From: Pseudolabrys sp963742345
Lineage (GTDB): Bacteria > Pseudomonadota > Alphaproteobacteria > Rhizobiales > Xanthobacteraceae
Assembly (NCBI GenBank): GCA_963742345.1
Contig: CAVULO010000011.1
Location: forward strand, 186,001-250,000
Length of the DNA stretch: 64,000 nt
Direction of reading: 5' to 3'
The stretch's first letter is position 1. Each line of letters starts with the position of its first letter. The notes under the pieces were generated by a model. The model saw only the letters and a list, made by a program, of their open reading frames with translations. It had not been told where the DNA came from and made no database searches. Below are positions 24,263 to 34,256 of this stretch, piece after piece. Made by a program: the position numbers and the translations under genes.

Positions 24263-24295
24263 AGTGCGGCGCAATATGTTATATTGCACTGCACT
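24263..24295. promoter_or_regulatory. Two-level dyad with TGCN3GCA motifs upstream of a small membrane-protein gene
   Basis: A perfect inner palindrome GCAATAT-GTT-ATATTGC sits inside outer arms AGTGC / GCACT. Each half contains TGC-N3-GCA (TGCGGCGCA and TGCACTGCA), the core reported for PhaR-type regulators. It ends 48 bases before the ATG at 24344, so it is well placed as an operator; the regulator is unknown. Confidence 0.45.
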
Positions 24296-24343
24296 AATCT
24301 GTTGAATGCCGCGAGGCCGGGGGGCGCGGCGGAGTGGAGTGCC

Positions 24344-24517
24344 ATGTTGAAGTTTGTGAAGAAGTGCATCGCAATCCCGGCGGTGAAATATTCGCTCATT
24401 GCGGTGGCAAGCCTGCTCTGGCTGGTCGGTTTCGCCGATCAACTTCCCGACGTGATGCAGACCGCAAAATACGTTGGCATCTCGCTGCTGATGGTGACGG
24501 TAGCCGCTATCGGCTGA
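24344..24517 (+). CDS. Small membrane protein
   Basis: A 57-residue protein, MLKFVKKCIAIPAVKYSLIA at the start, with two likely membrane helices (about 12-30 and 42-56) and a short polar loop FADQLPDVMQTAK. A GGAG site lies before the ATG. No family is recognised. The upstream dyad at 24263-24295 suggests specific regulation. It is convergent with the fumarase gene. Confidence 0.6.
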   Translation: MLKFVKKCIAIPAVKYSLIAVASLLWLVGFADQLPDVMQTAKYVGISLLMVTVAAIG

Positions 24518-24585
24518 CGTGGCTGATGCCGCTTTTTTGTCCCGGATTTCGGTGCAACGCGAAAGCGCTGCGCCCGGGAAATGGC

Positions 24586-26232
<1,647 letters not shown>

Positions 26233-26272
26233 GACAAGGTCCTTTAATTCACTTCACTCGTTTTCTGATCCG

Positions 26273-26572
26273 CTATTTTTGGGGAGCCGGGCGCATGTTG
26301 CCCCACGGATCGACGTTTTGTTTGGCGTCTGGAATTCGCTTAAGTGTCGATTTGTAGGCCTCGTCGGTTTCTTTCTCATTGATCAGCTTGTCCCGCACCT
26401 TGGCTTTCTCCTTCTCGCTCGGGCCCGCCGGTGCCGACGAATGCTGCGCATAAGCGAACGGCGCCTGCGTCAGCAGCACCGCCGCGACCATCGCTATCGA
26501 GAAAAGGCGCAGAACGCGTCCATTTTTTTCATCACACTGAACGCCGGGTGGCGGGGTCAGAGAGGCGTGCAT
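26273..26572 (-). CDS. Small secreted hypothetical protein
   Basis: A protein of up to 99 residues with a signal peptide (VLRLFSIAMVAAVLLTQAPFAYA, cleavage before QHSS). The mature part is charged and helical, with EKEKAKVRDKLINEKETDEAY, then STLKRIPDAKQNVDPWGNMR, a pattern I associate with small periplasmic proteins of Bradyrhizobium relatives. Function is unknown. The N-terminus is uncertain: the ATG at 26572 adds about 15 residues before the signal peptide, and the next ATG (codon 27) would cut into it. It follows the fumarase gene's start by 40 bases but ends upstream of it on the same strand, so it may lead that transcript. Confidence 0.65.
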   Translation of the reverse strand: MHASLTPPPGVQCDEKNGRVLRLFSIAMVAAVLLTQAPFAYAQHSSAPAGPSEKEKAKVRDKLINEKETDEAYKSTLKRIPDAKQNVDPWGNMRPAPQK

Positions 26573-26745
26573 AGGCTATCCATTGAGAGTTTGCTCCGAA
26601 GCTATATAGCATCCTTGGCTGCGGTGAGCAGATCACAGAATAAACGCCCGACATGCAACGATAGCGCCCGGCGCCCTTTTGCGCCAAGCTGACGCCAATA
26701 ACGAGACAAAGGCGCTCCAGACGCCGCTCGCAGGGAGAACACCCA

Positions 26746-28014
26746 ATGACAATCAAAATGCCAATGAAGCTTGCCTCGCCGCTCGCCAGCGGTACGTTGC
26801 TCGCGCTCGCCATGCTTGCGCAAGCCGCACCGGCGCAGGCGCAATATACCGCCAGGGAATGGCCGGAAGGCGCGATGAAGCAGCGCTTCACCGACACCTG
26901 CGGTGCCTGCCACGATATCAACCGCGTGCGCGTCGGCTACACGCCGGAAGGCTGGCTCACGGTCGTGCGCATGATGCAGAACTTTGATGCGCCCGTCCCC
27001 GCCGTGGAATGGCCGGCGATGGCCGAATACCTGATGAAGAATTTCCCCGAGCGGCAGCGGCCATCGGCGGTGATCATTTCCGGCCCGGTCAAGGCGCGCA
27101 TCGATTTGTGGGACGTGCCGACGCAAGGCTCGCGCCCGCACGATCCGCGCGCGGCCAAAGATGGCTCGATCTGGTGGACCGGCCAGCTCGCCAACAAGCT
27201 CGGCCGCATCGATCCGAAGACCGGCGCGATCCGCGAATACACGTTGAAGTCGCCGCACAGCGGACCGCACGGGCTTGCCGAAGACAAGGACGGCAACATC
27301 TGGTTCACCGGTAACAATCTCGGCCTGATCGGCAAACTCGACCCTAGGACCGGGCTTACCACCGAATATCCGCTGCCCGACAAGTCGGCGAAGGATCCAC
27401 ACACTATCAACATCGCGCCGGACGGCATGGTGTGGTTCACGGTGCAGGGCGGCAACATGATCGGCCGGCTCGATCCCAGGAGCGGCGACATCAAGCTGGT
27501 CACCTCGCCGACCGAAAAATCGCGGCCCTACGGGCTGATGATCAATTCAACAGGCGTGCCGTATGTCGTCGAATTCGGCGCGCCGAAGATCGCCAGCGTC
27601 GACCCGCAGACAATGGCGATCAAGGAGTACAAGCTGCCGAACGATGGCGCGCGGCCGCGCCGCCTCGCCTTCTCCGACGACAATACGATCTGGTACACAG
27701 ACTTTGCGCGCGGCATGCTCGGGCGCCTCGACCTCAAGACCGGCAGTGTGAAGGAATGGCAGTCGCCGAGCGGGCCGAAATCGGAGCCCTACGCCATCGT
27801 CTTCACCAAAGGCGCGCTCTGGTACAACGAGTCCGGCGCCAAGCCGAACACCATCGTGCGCTTCGACCCGGCAAACGAAAAATTCCAGAGCTGGGCGATC
27901 CCCGGCGGCGGCGACATCGTGCGCAACATGGATGTGACACCGGACGGCAACCCGGTCACCGCCAACAGCCTGGCCAATCAGGTTGGGCTGGTGACGGTGG
28001 AGGACAGTAAGTAG
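26746..28014 (+). CDS. Periplasmic cytochrome c / Vgb-like beta-propeller fusion
   Basis: A 422-residue exported protein. A signal peptide (cleavage near AQA-QYTA, residue 33) is followed by one heme c motif, CGACH, at 52-56. From about 120 a seven-bladed propeller of the virginiamycin B lyase (Vgb) type follows, with repeated blades such as GSIWWTGQLANKLGRIDP, GNIWFTGNNLGLIGKLDP and NTIWYTDFARGMLGRLDL. True Vgb inactivates streptogramins and is cytosolic without heme. A periplasmic propeller with a c-type heme is more likely a redox or sensing protein, and antibiotic resistance should not be inferred. A GGGAGA site supports the ATG. Confidence 0.85.
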   Translation: MTIKMPMKLASPLASGTLLALAMLAQAAPAQAQYTAREWPEGAMKQRFTDTCGACHDINRVRVGYTPEGWLTVVRMMQNFDAPVPAVEWPAMAEYLMKNFPERQRPSAVIISGPVKARIDLWDVPTQGSRPHDPRAAKDGSIWWTGQLANKLGRIDPKTGAIREYTLKSPHSGPHGLAEDKDGNIWFTGNNLGLIGKLDPRTGLTTEYPLPDKSAKDPHTINIAPDGMVWFTVQGGNMIGRLDPRSGDIKLVTSPTEKSRPYGLMINSTGVPYVVEFGAPKIASVDPQTMAIKEYKLPNDGARPRRLAFSDDNTIWYTDFARGMLGRLDLKTGSVKEWQSPSGPKSEPYAIVFTKGALWYNESGAKPNTIVRFDPANEKFQSWAIPGGGDIVRNMDVTPDGNPVTANSLANQVGLVTVEDSK

Positions 28015-28032
28015 CGCACGGAGTTCTTACAC

Positions 28033-28106
28033 CGCTCGTCCCCGCGAAAGCGGGGACCCAGTCCTTCCTGAAAAACTGGATGCCCGCTTTCGCGGGCATG
28101 AGCGGA
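28033..28106. repeat. Palindromic repeat, GTCCCCGCGAAAGCGGGGAC family, copy 3
   Basis: CGCTCGTCCCCGCGAAAGCGGGGACCCAG faces CTGGATGCCCGCTTTCGCGGGCATGAGCG with a short spacer. It lies between two convergent genes and may also act as their terminator. Confidence 0.75.
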
Positions 28107-28118
28107 GAGGAAAGCAAT

Positions 28119-29072
28119 TCACACCACCCTCGCCTTCCCGGCTTCCCCCAATCCGCATTCCAGCGCCTTGCGATCCCATTTCGCCAAATCCGCCGCGGCG
28201 GCGTATGTGCTCTGCAAGAATTCCATCAGGGCCGCATCGGGAGCGCGCGCGGCGCGCACGGCATCGTAGGGCAGCAGAAACTCGCCCAGCGCTTTATTGA
28301 AGAACGCCTCGTTCGGCAGCACGCGCGCGGCGCCAAATCCCTTGGGCGCCGGATAGGCGTAGGAATAGAACGCAGCATAGTCGATCGGCCCGCCGCCCCC
28401 CGGCCAGAAACCGGCGCTCGAAACCTCGTGCGAATATGCCTCCTGCGCCACGGCATTTGGCAGGTGCGGCACCCCGCCCGGATGACGCGGTGCAACGCGG
28501 CCGGAAAAGCGCGTTACCGCCAGATCGAAACTGCCCCAGAAGAAATGCACCGGGCTCGTCTTGCCCAGAAAACCGGTGCGGAAATGGGCAAACACCTCGC
28601 TCGCCGACAGCAGCACGCGCCAGAAGCGGTTGGCATAGCCGGCATCATAGGCCGCGTGCAGAGTGTCCTGCTCGAACGGAACGCAGTCGGCGATCTCGCA
28701 CGGCATGGTCGTAATGCGCGCATCAATTCCCAGTTCGCGCAGTGCAATCATCAAGGATTCGTAAAATTCCGCCGCACTCGTCGGCTTGAGCATAATTTGG
28801 CGAAAATGCCCCTCGCTGGTCCTTACCCACAGCACATGATCGATGAAGTCAAAATCGATCTGGCAGCTGCCGCCGCGCCACGGCATCGGCGACGTGGTCA
28901 GCCCGCGCGCGGTGACGTAAAGCACGACGTGCCACGAGTGATTGAGCCACGGCGTCAGCGCGAGCCGGACCTTGCCGACAACTTGCGTCCACAAATGCAG
29001 CGTGTCGCGCGTGTCTTTCCACGCTGCGTAGGGCAGTTCCGGCCAGCGCTCTGCGATCGCTCGTGACACCAT
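28119..29072 (-). CDS. DUF5996-family protein
   Basis: A 317-residue cytosolic protein with family-like parts WPELPYAAWKDTRDTLHLWTQ at the start, HVVLYVTARGLTTSPMPWRG, DFDFIDHVLWVRTS, and HFFWGSFDLAVTRFSGR near 185-200, with several conserved His, Trp and Arg residues. DUF5996 is widespread but has no known function; the clustered HFFWGSFD motif could be catalytic or metal-binding. There is no signal peptide. It stands alone, convergent with the cytochrome/propeller gene across a repeat. Confidence 0.85.
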   Translation of the reverse strand: MVSRAIAERWPELPYAAWKDTRDTLHLWTQVVGKVRLALTPWLNHSWHVVLYVTARGLTTSPMPWRGGSCQIDFDFIDHVLWVRTSEGHFRQIMLKPTSAAEFYESLMIALRELGIDARITTMPCEIADCVPFEQDTLHAAYDAGYANRFWRVLLSASEVFAHFRTGFLGKTSPVHFFWGSFDLAVTRFSGRVAPRHPGGVPHLPNAVAQEAYSHEVSSAGFWPGGGGPIDYAAFYSYAYPAPKGFGAARVLPNEAFFNKALGEFLLPYDAVRAARAPDAALMEFLQSTYAAAADLAKWDRKALECGLGEAGKARVV

Positions 29073-29312
29073 GACCCCTCACTCTCGCAACAGCCGAAAT
29101 CTTACAGCAAAGACTGCGGCTGCGCCTCATGGATGCGGGACCAAGATCTCTTTGTAATTCATGCGCGGTGAATATGGCCCGCCGTCATCCTTCGAACAGA
29201 GGATACCGGCGTTTTAAACGCCGTCAATTTCACGACGTTGCATTCAAGTCCGGTTCATCCCGGCAAACGTAAAAACGCGCCATCGGCTGGTCGAAAAATA
29301 GGAGACCTAGAA

Positions 29313-29783
29313 ATGCACACGACCAAGATCATTAAGGCCAAGACCATCAAAACCCTGACGCTCGCCGCTTCGCTCGCGGCCGGCATCATCATCGTGACGG
29401 GTTCGGAAGGCGCGTTTGCAGGGTGTGATCGGCGCGATCATCGTACTGTATGTGATCCAAATCCACCGAAGGAGCAACCAATCCAGACCCAGACTACTCC
29501 TCCCACAGTAGTATCCCCGATCGTTCGTCAAGGCGGACGAGTTGTCTACCTGAATGCCCCTTCCGAACGTATCCAGTTGGGCACCAACAAGGACGGAACA
29601 CCTATTTACGACAAAAATCGAGCAAGCGAAAAAATTTACGAACGGTTTAATAAGGATGGCTCTAGGGACCTGGTACAAGAGTTCCGTCAAGGAGACGGGC
29701 CAATGGAGGTCCGAGTCCTCAGGCACAAGCCGCCGAAGCATGTTGACTTGGGCAGTTGCAATTTTATGGGTATCGGCTGCTAA
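29313..29783 (+). CDS. Secreted hypothetical protein
   Basis: A 156-residue exported protein. A signal peptide (IKTLTLAASLAAGIIIVTGSEGAFA) is cleaved before GCDRRDHRTVC. The mature part has a Pro/Thr/Gln-rich linker, then ERIQLGTNKDGTPIYDKNR and a C-terminal pair of cysteines (GSCNFMGIGC). The base composition is somewhat more A/T-rich than its neighbours, which hints at a more recent arrival. An AGGAG site before 29313 fixes the start; an earlier in-frame ATG lacks one. No family is recognised. Confidence 0.65.
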   Translation: MHTTKIIKAKTIKTLTLAASLAAGIIIVTGSEGAFAGCDRRDHRTVCDPNPPKEQPIQTQTTPPTVVSPIVRQGGRVVYLNAPSERIQLGTNKDGTPIYDKNRASEKIYERFNKDGSRDLVQEFRQGDGPMEVRVLRHKPPKHVDLGSCNFMGIGC

Positions 29784-29810
29784 TTTAGGTATCTATCTTT
29801 GATGCTTCTC

Positions 29811-29840
29811 AAGCGGGCGCCGGGTGACCGGCGCCCGCTT
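29811..29840. terminator. Bidirectional terminator hairpin between convergent genes
   Basis: A perfect 13-bp stem (AAGCGGGCGCCGG / CCGGCGCCCGCTT) with a 4-base loop separates the ends of the genes at 29313-29783 and 29855-30620. Confidence 0.75.
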
Positions 29841-29854
29841 CTAGATCACCCGTC

Positions 29855-30620
29855 TTATTGACCGACGTGAAAACGCACCACGGTGGCAAGCGTAATCCAG
29901 TTGGCGTTCTCGCCGTAGATGTTGCGGCCGTAGATCAGATCCACGTTGAAGTCGTCGATCGGCCGCCAGCGCAGCCCGACCTGGAAGCGCGGCTCGGTCA
30001 CGCCAATTGCGTCCTGCCGCGCACCGAGCTGGCCGAAGACTTCGGCGGTCAGCGTCCAGACATTGTTCGGCGTACGCCAGTCTATGCCCGCGCCGTAGGT
30101 GAAATAATGCCGGTCAGCAATGCGGTCCCACTCCCAGCCGCCATTAAGATTGATGCGGACCACGTTCGATAGCCGCAGCGTCGCCGGAATGGTGACAAAA
30201 AGCGCGGCGTTCTGCTGCGTGCTAAAATCATAAACGGCCGAGCCCGCCAGTGCGATGCCCCAGCTTCCGATCGCGGTCGGCACCAGATTGGTCTTGAACT
30301 TCGGGATGGCGCCGGTGGCCCATTCGCCGTCGGCCCGCGCGCGGGCAAGCTGTGCGCTCAACTCCACCGGTCGGAACATATTGACCACGCAGGTCGGCGT
30401 GGTGGCCGCAAAGAAATCATGATTGCCGGCGGCCGATATCCAGGAACTCGACCTTACAGGCGCCGGGCTCACTGACATCCGCGGTATCAACGGCATAGGC
30501 TGCGCCAGCAGCGCGCGCTTTGTCCGCGCACACTGCGGCTGCTGCCATGACAGACAGCAGGATAGCGGCTCTCGCCGAGCCTGCGAACAAAGGCTTGTCC
30601 CCCAAGATCTTGCCCCCCAA
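29855..30620 (-). pseudogene. Exported beta-strand-rich envelope protein, frame broken by one extra base
   Basis: Two frames together give a plausible protein of about 250 residues. The first reads a signal-like segment (FAGSARAAILLSVMAAAAV) and AAYAVDTADVSEPGACKVE. The second continues SWISAAGNHDFFAATTPTCV and runs to the stop with strand-like repeats ending WITLATVVRFHVGQ, as in outer-membrane proteins. Removing one T from the run at 30444-30445 joins them as CKVESWISAAGNHDFF, which matches the form I recall in Bradyrhizobium relatives. The start is unclear because it lies in a GC-rich tandem repeat with only TTG codons. Confidence 0.6.
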
Positions 30621-30637
30621 GACCTTGCCCCCAAGAT
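30594..30637. repeat. Three short tandem repeats at the start of the envelope-protein gene
   Basis: Three units of 15, 15 and 14 bases, each CTTG-(C5-6)-AAGA followed by C or T, lie in tandem. They cover the likely start region of the broken envelope-protein gene, so unit number or run length would shift its reading frame. Confidence 0.6.
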
Positions 30638-31166
30638 CCGGCCGTGCCGGCTGCCCTTGTTTTTATGCGGTTCCTGGACGCGATGCTATTGCGTTCAGCC
30701 AGAAAACAAAGAGGCCGCCAACCCCAGGCGGCCTCAGTATGCCCCGTGACCAATCGGAACTAGTAGAATTTATAGTTCAATCCGGACACCTACGACGTTC
30801 TCAGCTTCCGCTGATGCCACTGAACCTCGTACCTGCCGGTACCGTCGGTCCGTCCCCGAAATCGATGTGATGTAGAGATACGCCAGCGCACGAGTCGCGG
30901 CAATCAGGTCGAAACAATTTCGTGCGCTGCGCGTTCGAATCTTCGCGACCGTGATCGGGAAAGCACAAGTTCCGGGGCATCGCAGAACCAGTTGCGATTG
31001 GAGCCCGCACCTGATTACCGCATCTCGTTTTGGAGTCACTCAGCTTGCGAAGTCGAATCATTTTATGTGCTTACGGTATTTTTTTTATACCGCCGTTATT
31101 GACGCAATCCATTAACTCGTTGAAAGCACGCAAACGGATTCAACATGTCAGCGCGGGAAAAATCCC
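30638..31166. other. Gap without a supported gene
   Basis: No protein I can support. A minus-strand frame at 30770-31039 (89 residues) ends AENVVGVRIEL just before a good terminator, which hints at the remains of a gene coming from the right, but the rest resembles nothing I know. The stretch 31060-31110 is A/T-rich with a CGGTAT / ATACCG dyad around a T-run and may hold the promoter of the small gene at 31167. Confidence 0.4.
30700..30735 (-). terminator. Intrinsic terminator, minus strand
   Basis: On the minus strand a perfect 9-bp stem (GAGGCCGCC / GGCGGCCTC) with a 7-base loop is followed by TTTGTTTTCT. No confident gene ends into it, which suggests a missed or decayed gene to its right. 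Confidence 0.7.
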
Positions 31167-31277
31167 ATGCGAGACCTGATGTTCATGTTGGCCCCGGTGG
31201 CGTTCATCATTTATTTCGTGGTCTATCCCGACCAATTCAACGCGTTTGTCAGTTGGATGAGCCAGCTCCTGCACTAG
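31167..31277 (+). CDS. Very small membrane protein
   Basis: A 36-residue protein, MRDLMFMLAPVAFIIYFVVY followed by PDQFNAFVSWMSQLLH, with one hydrophobic helix (about 5-20) and an amphipathic tail. Proteins of this size and sequence type (RDLMFMLAPV-x-FIIYF) occur in Bradyrhizobium relatives. A GGGA site precedes the ATG. Function is unknown. A hairpin (GGCAGGC / GCCTGCC, 31310-31333) and a T-run at 31343 follow and may end the transcript. Confidence 0.65.
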   Translation: MRDLMFMLAPVAFIIYFVVYPDQFNAFVSWMSQLLH

Positions 31278-31482
31278 GGATGTACTTAAGCTCTGCCCGT
31301 CATCGCGCCGGCAGGCCTCGCGATGCGCCTGCCTCCAGCCTGATTTTTTCAGATGCTTATAGTCCTAACAGCCGGATGCTTGGCAACGGGCGCGCCGCCG
31401 CCAGCCAAAACGGACGATTGACGCGCGGCGTTTCATCTGTCATCCGCAACGTCCTTTCTCGTCATTTGTCCAGTTCCCCGCA

Positions 31483-31956
31483 ATGTCCCGTAGATCGTTT
31501 CGTATCGGCCGTTCTTTCACCGGCCTCGGCCTGTTCGCCATCAGGCCGATCAGGAAGCGTGAAAAAATCGCCGAATACAAAGGCCCGCGAGTCAACGCCG
31601 AGAAAGCCGGCCGGCTCGAACGGCGCGGCAATCGCTATCTCTACGAGATCAACCCGCGGATCACCATCGATGGCACTCCGCGCAGCAACCTCGCTCGCTA
31701 CGCCAACCATTCCTGCAATCCGAACGCGGAGACCTACACCTATGGCGGCCGGGTGTTCATCCGGGCGTTGCGCAAGATCAAGCCGGACGAGGAAATCACC
31801 TACGATTACGGCAACGACTACCTCAAATACGTTATCGGCCGCTCGCGTTGCCAATGCCGCCGTTGCCGCCGGCGCCGCGCGCGTAAACAACGAGAAGCGC
31901 GCGCGTTGAAAAAACGCCGGACCGCACGGCTCGCGCGTATGCGGCGGCGGCGTTAG
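31483..31956 (+). CDS. SET-domain protein
   Basis: A 157-residue stand-alone SET domain, the fold of SAM-dependent protein-lysine methyltransferases. The pseudoknot motif NHSCNPN is at 75-81 and EEITYDYG at 103-110 supplies the catalytic Tyr. A post-SET-like C-x-C-x2-C cluster (123, 125, 128) can bind zinc with Cys78. The last 30 residues are almost all Arg/Lys/Ala, suggesting nucleic-acid or nucleoid contact. Bacterial SET proteins are known, but their substrates are mostly unidentified; ribosomal or nucleoid proteins are guesses. Confidence 0.88.
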   Translation: MSRRSFRIGRSFTGLGLFAIRPIRKREKIAEYKGPRVNAEKAGRLERRGNRYLYEINPRITIDGTPRSNLARYANHSCNPNAETYTYGGRVFIRALRKIKPDEEITYDYGNDYLKYVIGRSRCQCRRCRRRRARKQREARALKKRRTARLARMRRRR

Positions 31957-32045
31957 CAAGCCGCGCAAGCCCGCCATACGCTTTTGCCACTGCCCGCCCA
32001 CTTGAACCCGTGCTAGGCAGACGCTGAAATTCGCCGGGGCCTCCC

Positions 32046-32954
32046 TTGACCTCCAACAGCCTTGACCAGCGCGCGAGCCTGCGCGCCGACCGTATCCCGC
32101 TCGGCATTTTGTTCATGCTCGGCGCGACTATCATGTTCGCGCTCTCCAGCGCGCTATCGAAATGGCAGGTCGCCGAGTATTCCTTCATTGAAGTTCTGTT
32201 CTTCCGCGCCATCGCATCGCTGGTTACCTGCGCTGCGCTGATCCTGCCGCGGACCGGCCTTCTGGTGTTGCGCACCAGGCGGCTGCGCGACCATTTCGGG
32301 CGGAGCGCGACGCAAGCCACCGCCCAAAGCCTGATCATCATAGCGTTCGGATTGATGCCGCTGGCCGGCGCGGTCGCTATCAATTTTTCGTCGCCGCTAT
32401 TTGCGACCTTGTTCGCCGCGCTGTGGTTGAAGGAAAAGGTCGGGCTTGCACGCGCCGGCGCGCTAGCTGCGGGTTTCCTGGGCGTGTTGCTAGTGGCCGC
32501 GCCGGGCGCCGATAGTTTCCGGCTGGGCGCTATGTTCGCGCTCTGCAATGCGGTGTTGTTCGGCAGCGTCACGGCAGCAGTGCGTGGCATGACCACGACC
32601 GAGTCGGCTGAAACGTTGACGATGTATCAGATGATCTTCCTGACGCTGTTTTTTTCGCTGGCGTTGCCATTCTTCTTTACGTGGCCGACGCCGACTGATG
32701 CCGTGGCGATGATCGGCAATGGCGTCATCAATGCGGTCGGACAGTATTGGTGGACGCGTGCCTTGTCGCTGGCGCCGCCCTCGGCAGTCGGACCATTTTA
32801 TTATTTCATGCTGGTCTGGTCGGCGGCCCTCGGTTTTGTGTTCTGGGGCGACGTACCGACGTTTACACTGCTTGCCGGATCCGCAATCGTGGTTGGTTCC
32901 GGCCTGTTTCTGCTCTGGCATGAAACGACGAAAAAGCCCCTCCCCGCAGACTAG
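32046..32954 (+). CDS. DMT-superfamily (EamA) transporter
   Basis: A 302-residue inner-membrane protein with ten hydrophobic segments in two EamA repeats, the first starting GILFMLGATIMFALSSALSK near 19 and the second LGAMFALCNAVLFGSVTAAV near 158. The glycine/proline-rich helix ends and 'ALWLKEKVGLAR' after helix 4 are typical. Members export metabolites such as amino acids or carry S-adenosylmethionine; the substrate is not evident. The start is a TTG at 32046. The cupin gene follows 72 bases later on the same strand. Confidence 0.88.
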   Translation: MTSNSLDQRASLRADRIPLGILFMLGATIMFALSSALSKWQVAEYSFIEVLFFRAIASLVTCAALILPRTGLLVLRTRRLRDHFGRSATQATAQSLIIIAFGLMPLAGAVAINFSSPLFATLFAALWLKEKVGLARAGALAAGFLGVLLVAAPGADSFRLGAMFALCNAVLFGSVTAAVRGMTTTESAETLTMYQMIFLTLFFSLALPFFFTWPTPTDAVAMIGNGVINAVGQYWWTRALSLAPPSAVGPFYYFMLVWSAALGFVFWGDVPTFTLLAGSAIVVGSGLFLLWHETTKKPLPAD

Positions 32955-33026
32955 AGCTACCCGCATTGCCATTGCGCGGCTGCCGGGCCATCAATCGCCG
33001 CAACGCGTTCCATAGGAGTGAGACCA

Positions 33027-33503
33027 ATGAGCCTGAATATTCGCCGCGTCGTTACCGGCCATGACGATCAGGGCCGCGCCAAGGTATTGATCGACGAAAC
33101 CGTCAAGAACGTCGTGTCGCAACGTCCCGGCGCGCTTTACAGCGTGATCTGGTCGAGCGAAGGCTTTCCGGTCAACAATGATGGCGTCGCAGACCCTTCC
33201 GGCAAGAAGATAGGCACCACCGTTCCGGATGGAACGGTCTTTCGTGTTGTCAGCTTTGGCCCGGGCGTTGCGCCGCGCAACCACCGCACCGATTCCATCG
33301 ATTATGCGGTTATCATGTCAGGAGAGATCGACATGGAACTGGACATCGGCACCGTTCACCTTAAGGCCGGTGATGTGCTGGTCCAGCGCGGCACCATCCA
33401 TAACTGGGTGAATAAAGGTACGGCACCGTGCGTGATCGCATTTACACTCGTATCGGCGAAGTCAGTCGGTGCCGGCGGCAAGACGCTCGAAGCGCAGGGG
33501 TAG
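33027..33503 (+). CDS. Cupin-domain protein
   Basis: A 158-residue single-domain cupin. The cupin motif 1 region is PRNHRTDSIDYAVIMSGEID, with metal-ligand candidates His and Glu, and motif 2 is LKAGDVLVQRGTIHNWVNKG with a His. The long N-terminal part (GHDDQGRAKVLIDE) is shared with a group of cupins often annotated as dioxygenase-like, but no substrate is known. An AGGAG site at the right distance fixes the ATG at 33027. Confidence 0.85.
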   Translation: MSLNIRRVVTGHDDQGRAKVLIDETVKNVVSQRPGALYSVIWSSEGFPVNNDGVADPSGKKIGTTVPDGTVFRVVSFGPGVAPRNHRTDSIDYAVIMSGEIDMELDIGTVHLKAGDVLVQRGTIHNWVNKGTAPCVIAFTLVSAKSVGAGGKTLEAQG

Positions 33504-33545
33504 CCGCCTTACCTTCCCAAACGAGCGTATAAAAAACCGCCCGCG

Positions 33546-34256
33546 TTATCCGTCCAGCTCGGGATAATGCCGGAAGACTCCCATCTCGTTGAATGCGATC
33601 CGCCGCGGAGATGCGAGATAGGTCTTGATGCCCGGGCGCGCAGTAACCTTGTCACGAACCGCGACAAGGCCCGGCACTTTCCGCTCGATGCCTTTCATCG
33701 CGTGCGGGAAGGCGTAACGAAGACCTTCGATCAGCTGGAAGATCGACAAGTCGACATAGGTCGCCTTGCGGCCGAGTAAATACGGCCCTCCGCTCTTTTT
33801 GAGCGCCGTCTCGAAGTAGCCGAGATATTTCGGCGCGCGCTCGTCGAGAAAATTCTCGGCGTAACGTTTCGCCTCCGGCTTCTGATCTTCGTAATAGAGA
33901 CCTGAGCCGACCGGATGATGCGTGTCGTGGATCTCTTTCACAAAATCCGTAACGCTGAGCTGCAGCTGATGCAGCCAGAGACGGCCAGCTTCATCGCGCG
34001 GAGCGAGTTTCAGGCGCGGCCCCAGATACAATAAAATATTTGCCACCTGAGCGATCACCAGTTTGCCCGCTTTCAGGAACGGCGGTGCGAACGGCGGATG
34101 CTTGTCGCGTCCGCCACTCATTATCGCCATCATCCGGCTCATGCCGCCGGCTTTGCGCGCCACGTCGTCATAGGCAGCACCGGCATCCTCAAGCGCGAGC
34201 CGCACAAATTCGCCGCGGCCCTGAATCTCCGGCCAGTAAAACAATTGATAGCGCAT
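33546..34256 (-). CDS. Glutathione S-transferase family protein
   Basis: A 236-residue GST. The N-terminal thioredoxin-like domain begins MRYQLFYWPEIQGRGEFVRL, in which Tyr7 is well placed as the catalytic tyrosine of alpha/mu/pi/sigma-type enzymes. The C-terminal helical domain includes GPYLLGRKATYVDLSIFQLIEGL, the N-capping motif of the fold. The insert KHPPFAPPFLKAGKLVIAQV in domain 1 resembles fungal/bacterial 'GST-like' forms. The frame is open far upstream, but the GGAG site and family start give 34256. Substrate unknown. Confidence 0.88.
   Translation of the reverse strand: MRYQLFYWPEIQGRGEFVRLALEDAGAAYDDVARKAGGMSRMMAIMSGGRDKHPPFAPPFLKAGKLVIAQVANILLYLGPRLKLAPRDEAGRLWLHQLQLSVTDFVKEIHDTHHPVGSGLYYEDQKPEAKRYAENFLDERAPKYLGYFETALKKSGGPYLLGRKATYVDLSIFQLIEGLRYAFPHAMKGIERKVPGLVAVRDKVTARPGIKTYLASPRRIAFNEMGVFRHYPELDG

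Noticed and set aside
26746..28014. Streptogramin resistance (virginiamycin B lyase)
   Set aside because: Exported with a heme c motif; only the propeller fold is shared.
30925..30960. tRNA-like TTCGAAT loop
   Set aside because: The flanking bases do not form a proper 5-bp T stem and no D or anticodon arm or acceptor stem can be drawn.
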